From: DATGQT01 sp033720695
GTDB lineage: Bacteria > Bacteroidota > Rhodothermia > Rhodothermales > Rubricoccaceae
Assembly (NCBI GenBank): GCA_033720695.1
Contig: JAWWCA010000079.1
Span: 1-14,580 of the forward strand
Length of the DNA stretch: 14,580 nt
Reading direction: 5' to 3'
The notes under the pieces were generated by a model. It worked only from the letters and a program-made list of their open reading frames with translations. It was not told the origin of the DNA and made no database searches. Shown piece after piece: positions 1-6,982 of this stretch (positions are counted from its first letter, which is position 1; each line of letters opens with the position of its first letter). The position numbers were made by a program, and so were the translations under genes.

Positions 1-44
1 CAGGGGACGGTGAAGGCCACGAAGGCGAGGACGGTCTGCGGCAT
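1..44 (-). CDS. N-terminus of a pilin-like membrane protein (partial, runs off left edge)
   Basis: Only the first 14 codons are inside the window. They read MPQTVLAFVAFTVP, a hydrophobic stretch starting right after the initiator, as in a mature pilin helix. The opening closely matches the pilin-like protein that starts at 4179 (MPQTLLALGAILAF), so the two are probably paralogues. The gene lies on the same strand as the pilin-like cluster at 435-4179 but is separated from it by about 390 bp, so it may have its own promoter (a weak candidate lies near 110-138). No Shine-Dalgarno is visible before the ATG, in keeping with the rest of the window. Function beyond membrane-anchored pilin-like is a guess from 14 residues. 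Confidence 0.6.
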   Translation of the reverse strand, partial: MPQTVLAFVAFTVP

Positions 45-109
45 GGCGACCGGGGGACCCGCGGGGACCCATAGGTTGGGGCAGACCGGCCCTCTCCGCA
101 ACTGTCTCG

Positions 110-138
110 GTTATAGACGCTGGTTTTGAAAGGCTCGA
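110..138 (-). promoter_or_regulatory. Possible promoter for the left-edge pilin-like gene
   Basis: On the minus strand a TATAAC hexamer (110-115) sits about 17 bp after TCGAGC (133-138), which matches TTGACA at only three of six positions. The -10 element is good, the -35 is poor. The spot is the most A+T-rich part of the intergenic region and would give a leader of roughly 60 nt, similar to the two better promoters at 5294 and 11468. Confidence 0.3.
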
Positions 139-340
139 AGCCATCAACCCCCGATGTGGGTACGGCGCCGGCCGATCCGGGGCTACAGAAGTGGGGCCGG
201 CGCGTGCCGTGGGGCCCAGATCGCGAGAAAACAGCGCCCGGTCTCACCCTGAGTCGCCAAACCGAGACCTCGTCGCGCTGGGCCGCCGGGGCCTTCGGGC
301 GCCGTCCGCCTCTCGCGGTCGTGGGTCGCGTCCCTCACCG

Positions 341-360
341 CTCTCCGGACGTCCGGAGAG
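341..360. repeat. Perfect 20-bp palindrome
   Basis: The sequence CTCTCCGGAC followed by its exact reverse complement forms an uninterrupted inverted repeat. It lies about 75 bp beyond the stop of the minus-strand PilX-like gene (435) and about 300 bp before the next minus-strand start (44). It could fold as an RNA hairpin ending the upstream transcript, although no T-run follows on either strand, or serve as a dimeric regulator site. Both readings are inference; the symmetry is directly visible. Confidence 0.55.
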
Positions 361-434
361 GTGCGATGGGCCGCGCGCTCGCGCTGCCCGTGCGGACTCG
401 GACCGGCGTAGGGGACAGGTGGACGGGCCCCGTA

Positions 435-2240
435 TCAGTCGCTCCCGCCGGGGGGAGGCACCGGGGGCAGCCCGCGCTGCTGCACCTGCGTGGCCGAGAG
501 GTGCTCGGTCCAGGTGCCGCGGTGGTGCGTCTCGTCGCCGTCGAAGCCGAGGCGGTCGGCGACCGGGCGGATGGCGTCGATGTCGTAGGCGAGGGAGACG
601 TCGCCGCCCATCGTGAGGCGGGTGCCGAACTCGGCGCCGTTCAGGATGGCCTCGCGCCAGCGGCGCTCCTCCTCCTCGTGCTCCGCCACCTCGTCGCTGC
701 GCATGTGCCAGTAGAGGGTGCCCTCGTAGAGGAGCCGGCCGCCGCTGTTACGGCGGAGGCGGACGGTGAGGGCACGGCCCCGCTCCCAGCTCCCGCCGAT
801 GCATCGCGGCCACTCGGCGCAGCCGCGCCCGTCGAAGCGGTCTCGGAGCACGCGGAGGCTCTGCACGTCGATGATGAACGAGCGAAGGTCCGAGGCCGGG
901 AACGGCCGGCTGCGCGAGCTCCGGCTCCCGGCGAAGAGGCCCCAGCCGTTCTTGACGAGGCCCGAGCGCGTGGGCTGCCCGGCGAGGTCGAGCCGGTAGG
1001 TGGCGTAGCCGTGGCGGTCGGTCTGGGCGAACTCGAGGTAGACCTCCTGCGAGCCCATCTGGTCGAGCGCATCGCGGAACTGCGTCCACTCCTCGTGGCG
1101 GTCGCGCCCGGCCTCGGCGAAGTAGACCGTCTGCCCCTCCGGGAGGTCGAGGTCGAACCGGTGCTTGTGCTGGAACCACGGGTAGTCCCCGTACACGGCC
1201 CAGGGGCTGCCGGTGCGGTCGCCCTTCGGCGAGCTCCACCGCCCGTCGAGGTCGCGCATCACCGTGAGGTCCATGTGCCCACCCGGGGGGAGGGCGTTCT
1301 GGGACACCGCCACGGCGCCGCGGAGGGCGACCTGGCCGTCGAGGCGGAGGTGGAGCACCGGCTCGTCGCTGTGGAGGACGACGAGGCCGTTCCAGTCTAG
1401 GCGGCCCCCGCTCTCGACCGTGAGGTCGCCTGCGACGGCGAGCACCCCGCTCCCGGTGAGGGCGCCGGTTGCCCCCACGGTGAGGGGGCCGGTCGCGTGG
1501 ACGATCCTCGGCGTGGCGCCGTAGTGAGCAGCCCCGGCGAGGACGGTGTTGGCCGGCAGCGTCACGTCCCCGTCGCCCATGGCGGCGAGGGCGGCGTAGA
1601 AGAGGTCGTCGGCGTGGCCGGAGCCCTCGGGGAGGTTGAGGTCCTCGAGGAGGGGGTCGATCGGGTTCGGCACCGAGAGGCCGCTGTTGCCGCCGGCCGT
1701 GGCGAGCTGGCCTTCGAGGGCGGCGCGCATCGTCGAGAAGGGGAGGAGGGTGCCGACCTCGTTGTCGTCGAACCGACGACGGTCGAAGACGACGGGTCGG
1801 GCGTCTTCGCCGCCCGAGAGGACCGCGCCCGGGTCGAGCTGCGCGCTGGCGAACGGGACGTCGAACCAGATCGGGCCGGGGAGGTCGAGTGGGTCCCAGG
1901 CGTACCGGCTGCGGATGGTGTGCCGAGCGCCGCCGCTGTGGCCGGTGACGGTGAAGGTGACCTCGGTGCCGTCGGTCTCCACCGTGTAGTCGTCGACGGT
2001 GAAGAAGCTGTTCGCGAGCTCGAGCCCCGAGAACCCGGGGCTGCTCCTGAAGCCCCTCGTGTCGAGCGCGGCGTTGAGGAGGAGGCCGTGCCCGCTCGTC
2101 GCGGCCTCGCGGGCGAGGACGTCGGCCTGGGTCTCCCCCCGTGCTCGGACGTGCTCGTTGACCGTCGCGTAGGTGCTGTACGTGAGCGTCGTGCCGCCGA
2201 TGATGGCGGCCATGACGAGGAGGAAGGCGAGCTTGCCCAT
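435..2240 (-). CDS. PilX-like type IV pilus/pseudopilus accessory protein, 601 aa
   Basis: The start MGKLAFLLVMAAIIGG gives a single N-terminal membrane helix (about 3-20) with no cleavable signal. It is followed by a helical stretch with LAREAATSGH at 42-51, reminiscent of PilX-type minor pilins. Residues 245-310 contain TGSGVLAVAGDLTVESGG then WNGLVVL, a beta-rich pattern often seen in PilX/DUF7305-type proteins. The C-terminal half is probably extracytoplasmic and holds two Cys about eight residues apart. The frame stays open far upstream across the neighbouring gene, but I chose the ATG at 2240 because it starts the membrane helix 50 bp after the stop of the gene before it. It is third in a minus-strand set of pilin-like genes. 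The assignment to a pilus or type II-like system is by architecture; exact function is unknown. Confidence 0.7.
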   Translation of the reverse strand: MGKLAFLLVMAAIIGGTTLTYSTYATVNEHVRARGETQADVLAREAATSGHGLLLNAALDTRGFRSSPGFSGLELANSFFTVDDYTVETDGTEVTFTVTGHSGGARHTIRSRYAWDPLDLPGPIWFDVPFASAQLDPGAVLSGGEDARPVVFDRRRFDDNEVGTLLPFSTMRAALEGQLATAGGNSGLSVPNPIDPLLEDLNLPEGSGHADDLFYAALAAMGDGDVTLPANTVLAGAAHYGATPRIVHATGPLTVGATGALTGSGVLAVAGDLTVESGGRLDWNGLVVLHSDEPVLHLRLDGQVALRGAVAVSQNALPPGGHMDLTVMRDLDGRWSSPKGDRTGSPWAVYGDYPWFQHKHRFDLDLPEGQTVYFAEAGRDRHEEWTQFRDALDQMGSQEVYLEFAQTDRHGYATYRLDLAGQPTRSGLVKNGWGLFAGSRSSRSRPFPASDLRSFIIDVQSLRVLRDRFDGRGCAEWPRCIGGSWERGRALTVRLRRNSGGRLLYEGTLYWHMRSDEVAEHEEEERRWREAILNGAEFGTRLTMGGDVSLAYDIDAIRPVADRLGFDGDETHHRGTWTEHLSATQVQQRGLPPVPPPGGSD

Positions 2241-2290
2241 GGTCGTGGGGGTGGGGCGAGAGGGGGCGCAGTCGAGGAGCGCGGGGAGGG

Positions 2291-3607
2291 CTAGAGCCCT
2301 GGGAGGGTGCAGGGCGTGCCTGGCGGCTGGTAGCCCGGGAGGTTGGGGCATGCGTCGGGCGGCAGGCAGTCGGAGCCAGGCGCCTGCCACCCCTCCATCT
2401 CGGGGCAGCCGTCGGGCGTGCACTCGGTGCCCGGGGCCTGCCAGCCGGGCTCGGGGCAGGCGTCGGGGATGCACTCGGTGCCGGGGGCTTGCCACCCTGG
2501 CTGGAGCGGGCAGGCGTCTCGGGTGCAGATGGTCCCGAGGGGCTGGTGCCCGGGCTGCTCGGGGCAGGCGTCGGCGTCGCAGTCGGTGCCGGGGGCCTGC
2601 CACCCCGGCGCGTCGGGGCAGGCGTCGGTCTGGCACTCGGTGCCCGGGGCCTGCCACCCCGGTTGCCCGGGGCAGCCGTCGGGCGTGCAGGGCGTGCCCG
2701 GCGGCTGGTAGCCGGGCTGCTCGGGGCAGGCGTCGGTGCAGTCGGTGCCGGGCGGCTGCCACCCTGGCTGGAGCGGGCAGGCGTCTCGGGTGCAGATGGT
2801 CCCGAGGGGCTGGTGCCCGGGCTGCTCGGGGCAGGCGTCGGCGTCGCAGTCGGTGCCGGGGGCCTGCCACCCCGGCGCGTCGGGGCAGGCGTCGGGCTCG
2901 GGCGGCGGGGCCGGCACGGCGGGGAGCGGGGCCGAGACGTCCGGGACGGGACGGGCCTCGTAGTCCGGCGACAGCGTGACCTCGAAGGCGGGGGTTCGGA
3001 TGGCGATCTGCTGCTGGCTCAGGGCCGGCCCGAAGGTGTTGGTCTGGTCGGCCGAGAGGCGGCGCGGGCGGTCGGTGACGGAGATGATCCGCGCCGTGAC
3101 CGCGCTGAGGTCGTCGGGTGCGCTCCCGGCGTTCACGGTCGCGCCGGCCTCCGAGACGAAGCGGACGTCGAAGTGAACCACCCGGTCGGCGCTCCCGCCG
3201 GCGCGTGCGAAGCCGCTGCCCTCGTTGACGAAGCGGGCGACCCGGTAGACGGGCCGCATCCGGCCCGCCACCTCGACCGTGTCGTAGGTCGGCTCCAGGC
3301 GGTAGATCACGCCCAGGATGGCCGACCCCTCCCCGCTCTCCGGCACCGCGAGGGTGTGGAAGGAGAACCGGCTCGTGAAGCCGTTCTCGCGCCACAGCTG
3401 GGGCAGGGAGCCGACGACGTGCTCGCTCTGGATGTTCTCGACGTCCCGCTCGAGCATGTCCGTCAGGACGAAGCCCTGCGTGGTCGAGGTGTGCGCCATC
3501 GTGGTCGCGACGGCCACCTGCTGGCTCCGCTGCTGGAGGAAGAGGAGGAGGCCGATGAGGAAGACCCCAACGAGGATGGCGGTGAGGTGGTCGAGGATGG
3601 CTGTCAT
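2291..3607 (-). CDS. PilW/GspJ-like pilin-type protein with 11 C-terminal Cys-rich repeats, 438 aa
   Basis: The N-terminus (MTAILDHLTAILVGVFLIGL) is an uncleaved membrane helix at about 8-24, followed by a helix with MLERDVENI at 51-59, as in PilW/GspJ minor pilins. Residues 60-215 look like a beta-rich globular domain without Cys. A Pro/Ala linker (about 220-238) leads into eleven units of about 18 residues (239 to the end). The consensus is DACPxxPGWQxPGTxC, with Cys at unit positions 3 and 16, giving 22 Cys in all. Units 1-3 recur as units 6-8 almost unchanged. Such paired Cys suggest an exported, disulfide-stabilised stalk. The units loosely recall D-x-CP repeats of OmpA/thrombospondin type 3 linkers, but I do not recognise the family. 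It sits 41 bp after the pilin-like gene at 3649-4179 and 50 bp before the PilX-like gene, so probably one operon. Confidence 0.75.
   Translation of the reverse strand: MTAILDHLTAILVGVFLIGLLLFLQQRSQQVAVATTMAHTSTTQGFVLTDMLERDVENIQSEHVVGSLPQLWRENGFTSRFSFHTLAVPESGEGSAILGVIYRLEPTYDTVEVAGRMRPVYRVARFVNEGSGFARAGGSADRVVHFDVRFVSEAGATVNAGSAPDDLSAVTARIISVTDRPRRLSADQTNTFGPALSQQQIAIRTPAFEVTLSPDYEARPVPDVSAPLPAVPAPPPEPDACPDAPGWQAPGTDCDADACPEQPGHQPLGTICTRDACPLQPGWQPPGTDCTDACPEQPGYQPPGTPCTPDGCPGQPGWQAPGTECQTDACPDAPGWQAPGTDCDADACPEQPGHQPLGTICTRDACPLQPGWQAPGTECIPDACPEPGWQAPGTECTPDGCPEMEGWQAPGSDCLPPDACPNLPGYQPPGTPCTLPGL
2294..2893 (-). repeat. Array of 11 coding repeats (~54 bp each)
   Basis: The array encodes the Cys-rich units of the 438-residue protein. 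Most units are 18 codons; two or three differ by one codon. Within it, 2490-2628 and 2757-2895 are identical over 139 bp at an offset of 267 bp (89 codons, five units), so the array has expanded in frame by duplication or unequal recombination. Unit 9 lacks one residue between CP and PG, and unit 10 has EG in place of PG, so the units are also diverging. Confidence 0.85.
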
Positions 3608-3648
3608 GGGCGGGACCCGCTAGAGGAGGTCAGCGTCGAGGAGGGGAC

Positions 3649-4179
3649 TCAGCTGTGGAAGTGGCCCCAGGCGGGGGTGACGACCTGTCGGAGCGTGCAC
3701 GTGGCGGGGGGGCGGGCGCCGAGGGGCGTCTCCTCCTCCACCGTCACCGTCACCTCCTTCGCCAGCGTGGCCGAACCGGCGCCGGAGTCGGGCGCCCCCG
3801 GCTCGACGTAGCGGACGGTGACGCGGACGGTGAACCGGACGGGCTCTCCGTCCCATGTCCCGTCCTGCACCGTGTCGAGCCGATGGAAGTCGTCGAGGTC
3901 GTCGTAGCGGTCGGGCGCCGTCTCGTCGGCGTCGGGGCCGAGGTCGGCGGGGGCGGTGAGGCCGCCGGGGGCGGTGCGGAGGTCGTCCCGGCCGATGTCG
4001 GCCTCGTCGAAGGCGTGCCGGGTGACGTCGAGGAGGGTGGCGCGGGCGAGGTCCGAGGCCACCTGCTCCAACTCGCCGCCCACGAGCGCCGCTTCCGTGC
4101 TGGCGCGGGTGCGGTGCTGCGAGAGGGCGAAGAACGAGAAGGCGAGGATGGCCCCGAGGGCCAGGAGGGTCTGAGGCAT
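3649..4179 (-). CDS. Short pilin-like membrane protein, 176 aa
   Basis: The protein opens MPQTLLALGAILAFSFFALSQ, a membrane helix starting immediately after the initiator and running into an amphipathic helix (about 21-58), then an acidic domain (80-110 rich in Asp) and a beta-rich C-terminal part. This is the layout of a minor pilin or pseudopilin, but no prepilin peptidase leader is seen. An upstream in-frame ATG at 4227 would add 16 Gly/Pro-rich residues. I prefer 4179 because the gene entering at the left edge starts with the same MPQT followed by a hydrophobic run. It is the first gene of the pilin-like set and lies 138 bp downstream of pdxJ on the same strand. Its exact role in a pilus or type II-like machine is unknown. 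Confidence 0.7.
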   Translation of the reverse strand: MPQTLLALGAILAFSFFALSQHRTRASTEAALVGGELEQVASDLARATLLDVTRHAFDEADIGRDDLRTAPGGLTAPADLGPDADETAPDRYDDLDDFHRLDTVQDGTWDGEPVRFTVRVTVRYVEPGAPDSGAGSATLAKEVTVTVEEETPLGARPPATCTLRQVVTPAWGHFHS

Positions 4180-4317
4180 GGCGAGAGGGCTGGGAGGCCG
4201 CCCCCCGCCCTGCGACGCCGGCTCCATCCCGCCGCTGCCCCGGATCAGGGACCCCGAATGGCACCCCGCGTTGTCGCCGCCCGGGGGACGAAGCGCCTCG
4301 CCGCTCCGCCCATCCCG

Positions 4318-5172
4318 CTATGGTCGGCCTTCTCGTTGGATTCCAGGGCGTTCCTCGGCCTCTCCTGCCTCGTCTCCTCCTGGGGCTCGCGCGATGACGT
4401 CGAGGAAGGCCCGGACGGCTCCTTCGAGGCCGAGGTGGAGGGCGTCGGCCACGAGCGCCTGCCCGATGGAGACTTCGAGGACGCCGGGGACGGCCCGGAG
4501 GAACGGGCCGAGGTTGGCGCGGTCGAGGTCGTGCCCCGCGTTGAGGCCGAGGCCGGCCTCGCGCGCGGCCTCGCCGGACTCGGCGTAGCGGGGCAGAACC
4601 TGCTCCGCCTCGCCCGCCACGAAGGCGTCGGCGTAGGGGCCGGTGTAGAGCTCGACGCGGTCGGCCCCCAGCGCCGCGGCCCGGGCCATGACGTCGGGGT
4701 GGGGGTCCACGAACAGGCTCACGCGGCTGCCCTGCGCCCGCAGCGCCGCCACGACCGGCCGCAGTCGGTCGGCCTCGCTGCCGCCGAGGGTCCAGCCGTG
4801 GTCGGAGGTGCGCTGGCCGGGGGTGTCGGGGACGAGCGTCGCCTGCGTGGGGCGCACCGCCTCCAGGAGGGCGAGGAAGCCGGGGTACCGGTAGCCGCCG
4901 TGCGCCCCCGCCCCCGCGAAGGGGTTGCCCTCGACGTTGAGCTCGACGGCCCCGTCGGGCGGCGCCAGCCAGTCGGCGAGCGCGGCGACGTCCTCGGCGA
5001 GGGCGTGACGCCCGTCCGGGCGCGGGTGGAGGGTGAGGCCGTGGGCGCCGGCGCGGACGCAGGCCTCGGCGGCCGCGTGCAGATCGGGCCGGGCGTGGGG
5101 GCCGGGCGTGGGGCCGCTGCGGGCGTTCCGCACGAGGGCCACCTTGTTGAGGTTGACGCTGAGTCGGGTCAT
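4318..5172 (-). CDS. pdxJ: Pyridoxine 5'-phosphate synthase PdxJ
   Basis: PdxJ condenses 3-amino-2-oxopropyl phosphate with 1-deoxyxylulose 5-phosphate to give pyridoxine 5'-phosphate, the last ring-forming step of the DXP-dependent vitamin B6 route, in the cytoplasm. Recognisable family segments are LSVNLNKVALVRNAR (4-18), the active-site strand TLHPRPDGRH (47-56), the catalytic-Glu strand LNVEGNP (78-84), TLVPDTPGQRTSD and LGLNAGHDLD. NLNK instead of NIDH, and HPRPDGRH instead of HLREDRRH, are the form I associate with Bacteroidota. At 284 residues it exceeds the E. coli enzyme (about 243); the surplus is an internal segment plus a hydrophilic Glu/Gly/Arg-rich C-terminus after about 260. 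The gene is divergent from the plus-strand gene at 5396 across 223 bp. A TACTTTCG motif (5249-5256) is a weak -10/-7 candidate for it. Confidence 0.93.
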   Translation of the reverse strand: MTRLSVNLNKVALVRNARSGPTPGPHARPDLHAAAEACVRAGAHGLTLHPRPDGRHALAEDVAALADWLAPPDGAVELNVEGNPFAGAGAHGGYRYPGFLALLEAVRPTQATLVPDTPGQRTSDHGWTLGGSEADRLRPVVAALRAQGSRVSLFVDPHPDVMARAAALGADRVELYTGPYADAFVAGEAEQVLPRYAESGEAAREAGLGLNAGHDLDRANLGPFLRAVPGVLEVSIGQALVADALHLGLEGAVRAFLDVIARAPGGDEAGEAEERPGIQREGRP

Positions 5173-5293
5173 TCGAGCGGGAGGCTGCCCGGTGCGCCCC
5201 GCGCCTCCAGGAGGCGGCTCCGGGCGCGCTCGGAGAGTGGTCGTCCGCCGAAAGTAGTGGTCCCGGAGGGGCGCCGCACCCCGGTCCGCGGCC

Positions 5294-5323
5294 TTGCATT
5301 AGTTTCGAGCGCGCGGCTATACT
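5294..5323 (+). promoter_or_regulatory. Sigma70-type promoter upstream of the plus-strand gene at 5396
   Basis: TTGCAT (5294-5299) and TATACT (5318-5323) are separated by 18 bp, and the element stands in the only A+T-richer patch of the pdxJ divergent region. Transcription would start near 5330, leaving a leader of about 65 nt. It probably serves the 163-residue protein and possibly the downstream DUF3822-like, rsmD and coaD genes. Confidence 0.6.
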
Positions 5324-5395
5324 TGCTGCGCTGTCACCCCTGCGCCCTGCCGCCCCCGGCCGCGCACCCCTCTCGCCCGTCGGAGCCCCCCACCC

Positions 5396-5887
5396 ATGGC
5401 CGCACAAGGCAACGCCGCGCTGCGCATCGGCATCCAGATCGTCCTCGCCGTCGTCATCGCCGTCGGCGTCTACTACCTCTACCGCACGATCACGGACCCG
5501 TGGGAGGCGTACGAGGCCGAGCAGTTCCAGACCGAGCTCACGCGGGCCCGGATGGACCACATCCGGACGGCGCTCATCGAGCACCGCGACCAGACCGAGC
5601 GCTACCCCGGCTCGCTCGACTCCCTCGTCGCCTTCGTCAAGACGGACTCGGTCTATCAGAGCGCCGACCTCGGCGAGGTCTTCGCCATGCCCGAGGGCGC
5701 GGGGGCCTTCGTGCCGGACTCGCTCCCCTACTCCCCCCGCACCGGCAGCCCGTTCATCTACGACATCGTCCGCAACGACTCGACGGGCGTCGAGATCTAC
5801 TACCTCCAGGACCCCGACGTGCCGGAGGACTACATCGGCGCCCGCGAGGTGGACCCCGCCCGCCGCAACGCGGCCTCCTGGGAGTAA
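5396..5887 (+). CDS. Membrane-anchored pseudopilin-like protein, 163 aa
   Basis: There is one hydrophobic helix near the N-terminus (about 11-28), preceded by MAAQGNAALR and followed by an aromatic YYLYR. The rest is hydrophilic and probably extracytoplasmic. Residues 47-80 (helix, then ERYPGSLDSLVAF) resemble the GspG/major pseudopilin pattern in which an amphipathic helix precedes a GRYPTxxxGLxAL motif. The later GSPFIYDIV stretch also fits the type II pseudopilin style. No prepilin peptidase leader is visible, so it may be a pilin-fold protein that is not processed, or a lineage-specific envelope protein. It is the first gene after a strong promoter and is followed by the DUF3822-like gene after 67 bp. 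It is not the same as the minus-strand pilin-like proteins. Coding is secure; function is open. Confidence 0.75.
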   Translation: MAAQGNAALRIGIQIVLAVVIAVGVYYLYRTITDPWEAYEAEQFQTELTRARMDHIRTALIEHRDQTERYPGSLDSLVAFVKTDSVYQSADLGEVFAMPEGAGAFVPDSLPYSPRTGSPFIYDIVRNDSTGVEIYYLQDPDVPEDYIGAREVDPARRNAASWE

Positions 5888-5954
5888 CCGCGGAGGAGAG
5901 CCGGGGGGCTCACCGCGCGCCGGCCCCCACGTCCGCCCGTCGCCGGCCCCGCTC

Positions 5955-6935
5955 ATGGATGTCCCCCCCACCCCCGACGACGCCTCCCCGGCCGCTGTAA
6001 TGCTGGCCGCCGTGGCGCCATCGGGCCACGCCTTCCGGTACGCTGAGGTGGAGCGGGCCGGCCGCCGCCACGCCCTCCGTCGCCTCGGCACCTGCGACTT
6101 CGACTTCCCCGTGGACGAGGCGATCCTCGGGTCCGCTGGGCCGAGCCACCTCGAGACGGTCATGGAGGCGTTCGCGGAGGTGCTCCACGACGCGCCCATC
6201 CGGTCGCTCCTGCTGGCGGTGCCGCCCACGGCCCTGCCGGGGTTCTTCTCCCCGCTCCCGGAGGCGCTCGGCGCCTCGGAGCGCTACGAGCAGCTCCGCC
6301 AGGAGGCCGCCCTCCTCGCCGACGCCCGCACGACGCAGCCCGTCCGCATCCGCGCCGTCCCCGTCCGCACCGAGACCCTCGACGTCGAGGGCCATGCCGT
6401 GCCGTACCGGTGGCACCACGTCCTCCACGTGCCGGAGCCCGTCCACGCCCGCCTCACGCTCCTCGCCAAGACCCTCGGCGCGGGCACCTACGACCTCGTG
6501 GACAGCACGCAGGCCGCCGCGGCCGTGGTCGCCGCCCTCGACGAGGCGCGGCCCGTCACGGAGCCGCCGCCGCGGGGGGTCACGCTCGTGCTCGGCGCCT
6601 ATGCGCACCATGTCGAGCTCTCCGTCCTCCGCGAGGGGCAGTGGCTGCACGGCCACCACGGCGCGAGCGGCCTGCCCGAGGACGCGGCCTACTTCGCCGC
6701 GGCCCTCCTCGAGCACCTCGGGATCGCGCCGGCCGAGGTCCGCCGGCGCTGTCTCTACGGCGAGGGCGAGGCGGGCCACGGCGTGGACCCCGACCGCTAC
6801 GGGCTCCTCGCCGAGCCACGCGGCGAGGAGCCCGCCCTCCTCGACCCCCTCGCCGTCTTCGACCGCCCGCCTCCGGACGCCTCGCCCGCCACCCTCGCGG
6901 CGTACGTCCCCTGCCTCGGCGCTGTGCTGCGCTAG
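5955..6935 (+). CDS. DUF3822-like (actin/PilM-fold) protein, 326 aa
   Basis: The protein is cytoplasmic, with no signal peptide or membrane helix. Two similar halves are suggested: an N-terminal one around residues 15-100 and a second one starting near VTLVLGAYAHHVELSVLREG (about 209-228), followed by a helical stretch ending EHLGIAPAEVRR. That second pattern (strand, turn, strand, then an iterated helix that counts an effector) is seen in PilM and other ASKHA-fold proteins and in DUF3822. Position supports the call: DUF3822 genes stand directly before rsmD in many Bacteroidota. rsmD follows here after 47 bp. Biochemical role is not established for the family. An alternative is a degenerate PilM connected to the pilin-like genes nearby. 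Confidence 0.6.
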   Translation: MDVPPTPDDASPAAVMLAAVAPSGHAFRYAEVERAGRRHALRRLGTCDFDFPVDEAILGSAGPSHLETVMEAFAEVLHDAPIRSLLLAVPPTALPGFFSPLPEALGASERYEQLRQEAALLADARTTQPVRIRAVPVRTETLDVEGHAVPYRWHHVLHVPEPVHARLTLLAKTLGAGTYDLVDSTQAAAAVVAALDEARPVTEPPPRGVTLVLGAYAHHVELSVLREGQWLHGHHGASGLPEDAAYFAAALLEHLGIAPAEVRRRCLYGEGEAGHGVDPDRYGLLAEPRGEEPALLDPLAVFDRPPPDASPATLAAYVPCLGAVLR

Positions 6936-6982
6936 CGGGGCGGGCCTCGCCGGCGCCTCGACCGGCCTCACGGACGACACCC

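Larger units (their letters stand above)
45..434. other. 390-bp intergenic region without a gene
   Basis: I see no convincing coding sequence here. Frames open across it give Arg/Pro/Gly-rich translations typical of random G+C-rich DNA. It contains a perfect 20-bp palindrome at 341-360, a locally A+T-richer stretch at about 100-135 that could hold a promoter for the gene leaving the left edge, and a short imperfect direct repeat (ggggaccc twice) at about 53-70, just upstream of that gene's start. It separates the 3' end of the PilX-like gene (435) from the next minus-strand gene (44). Confidence 0.6.

Noticed and set aside
126..1400. Long open plus-strand frame opposite the PilX-like gene
   Set aside because: It is antisense to a protein with a clear membrane helix and motif content; its translation is Val/Ala/Gly/Glu/Arg-rich without domains, as expected from G+C-rich codon bias.
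2489..3811. Long open plus-strand frame across the Cys-repeat array
   Set aside because: The repeats are meaningful (paired Cys, PGWQ) only on the minus strand; the plus reading gives low-complexity Gly/Ala/Arg.
5898..5911. Small hairpin GAGCC-GGGG-GGCTC after the 163-residue gene
   Set aside because: Five-bp stem, no T-run, in an otherwise operon-like gap; too weak to call a terminator.
3620..6229. 869-codon open minus-strand frame through pdxJ and the 163-residue gene
   Set aside because: It is a shadow; it overlaps pdxJ in another frame and two plus-strand genes, and has no family features.
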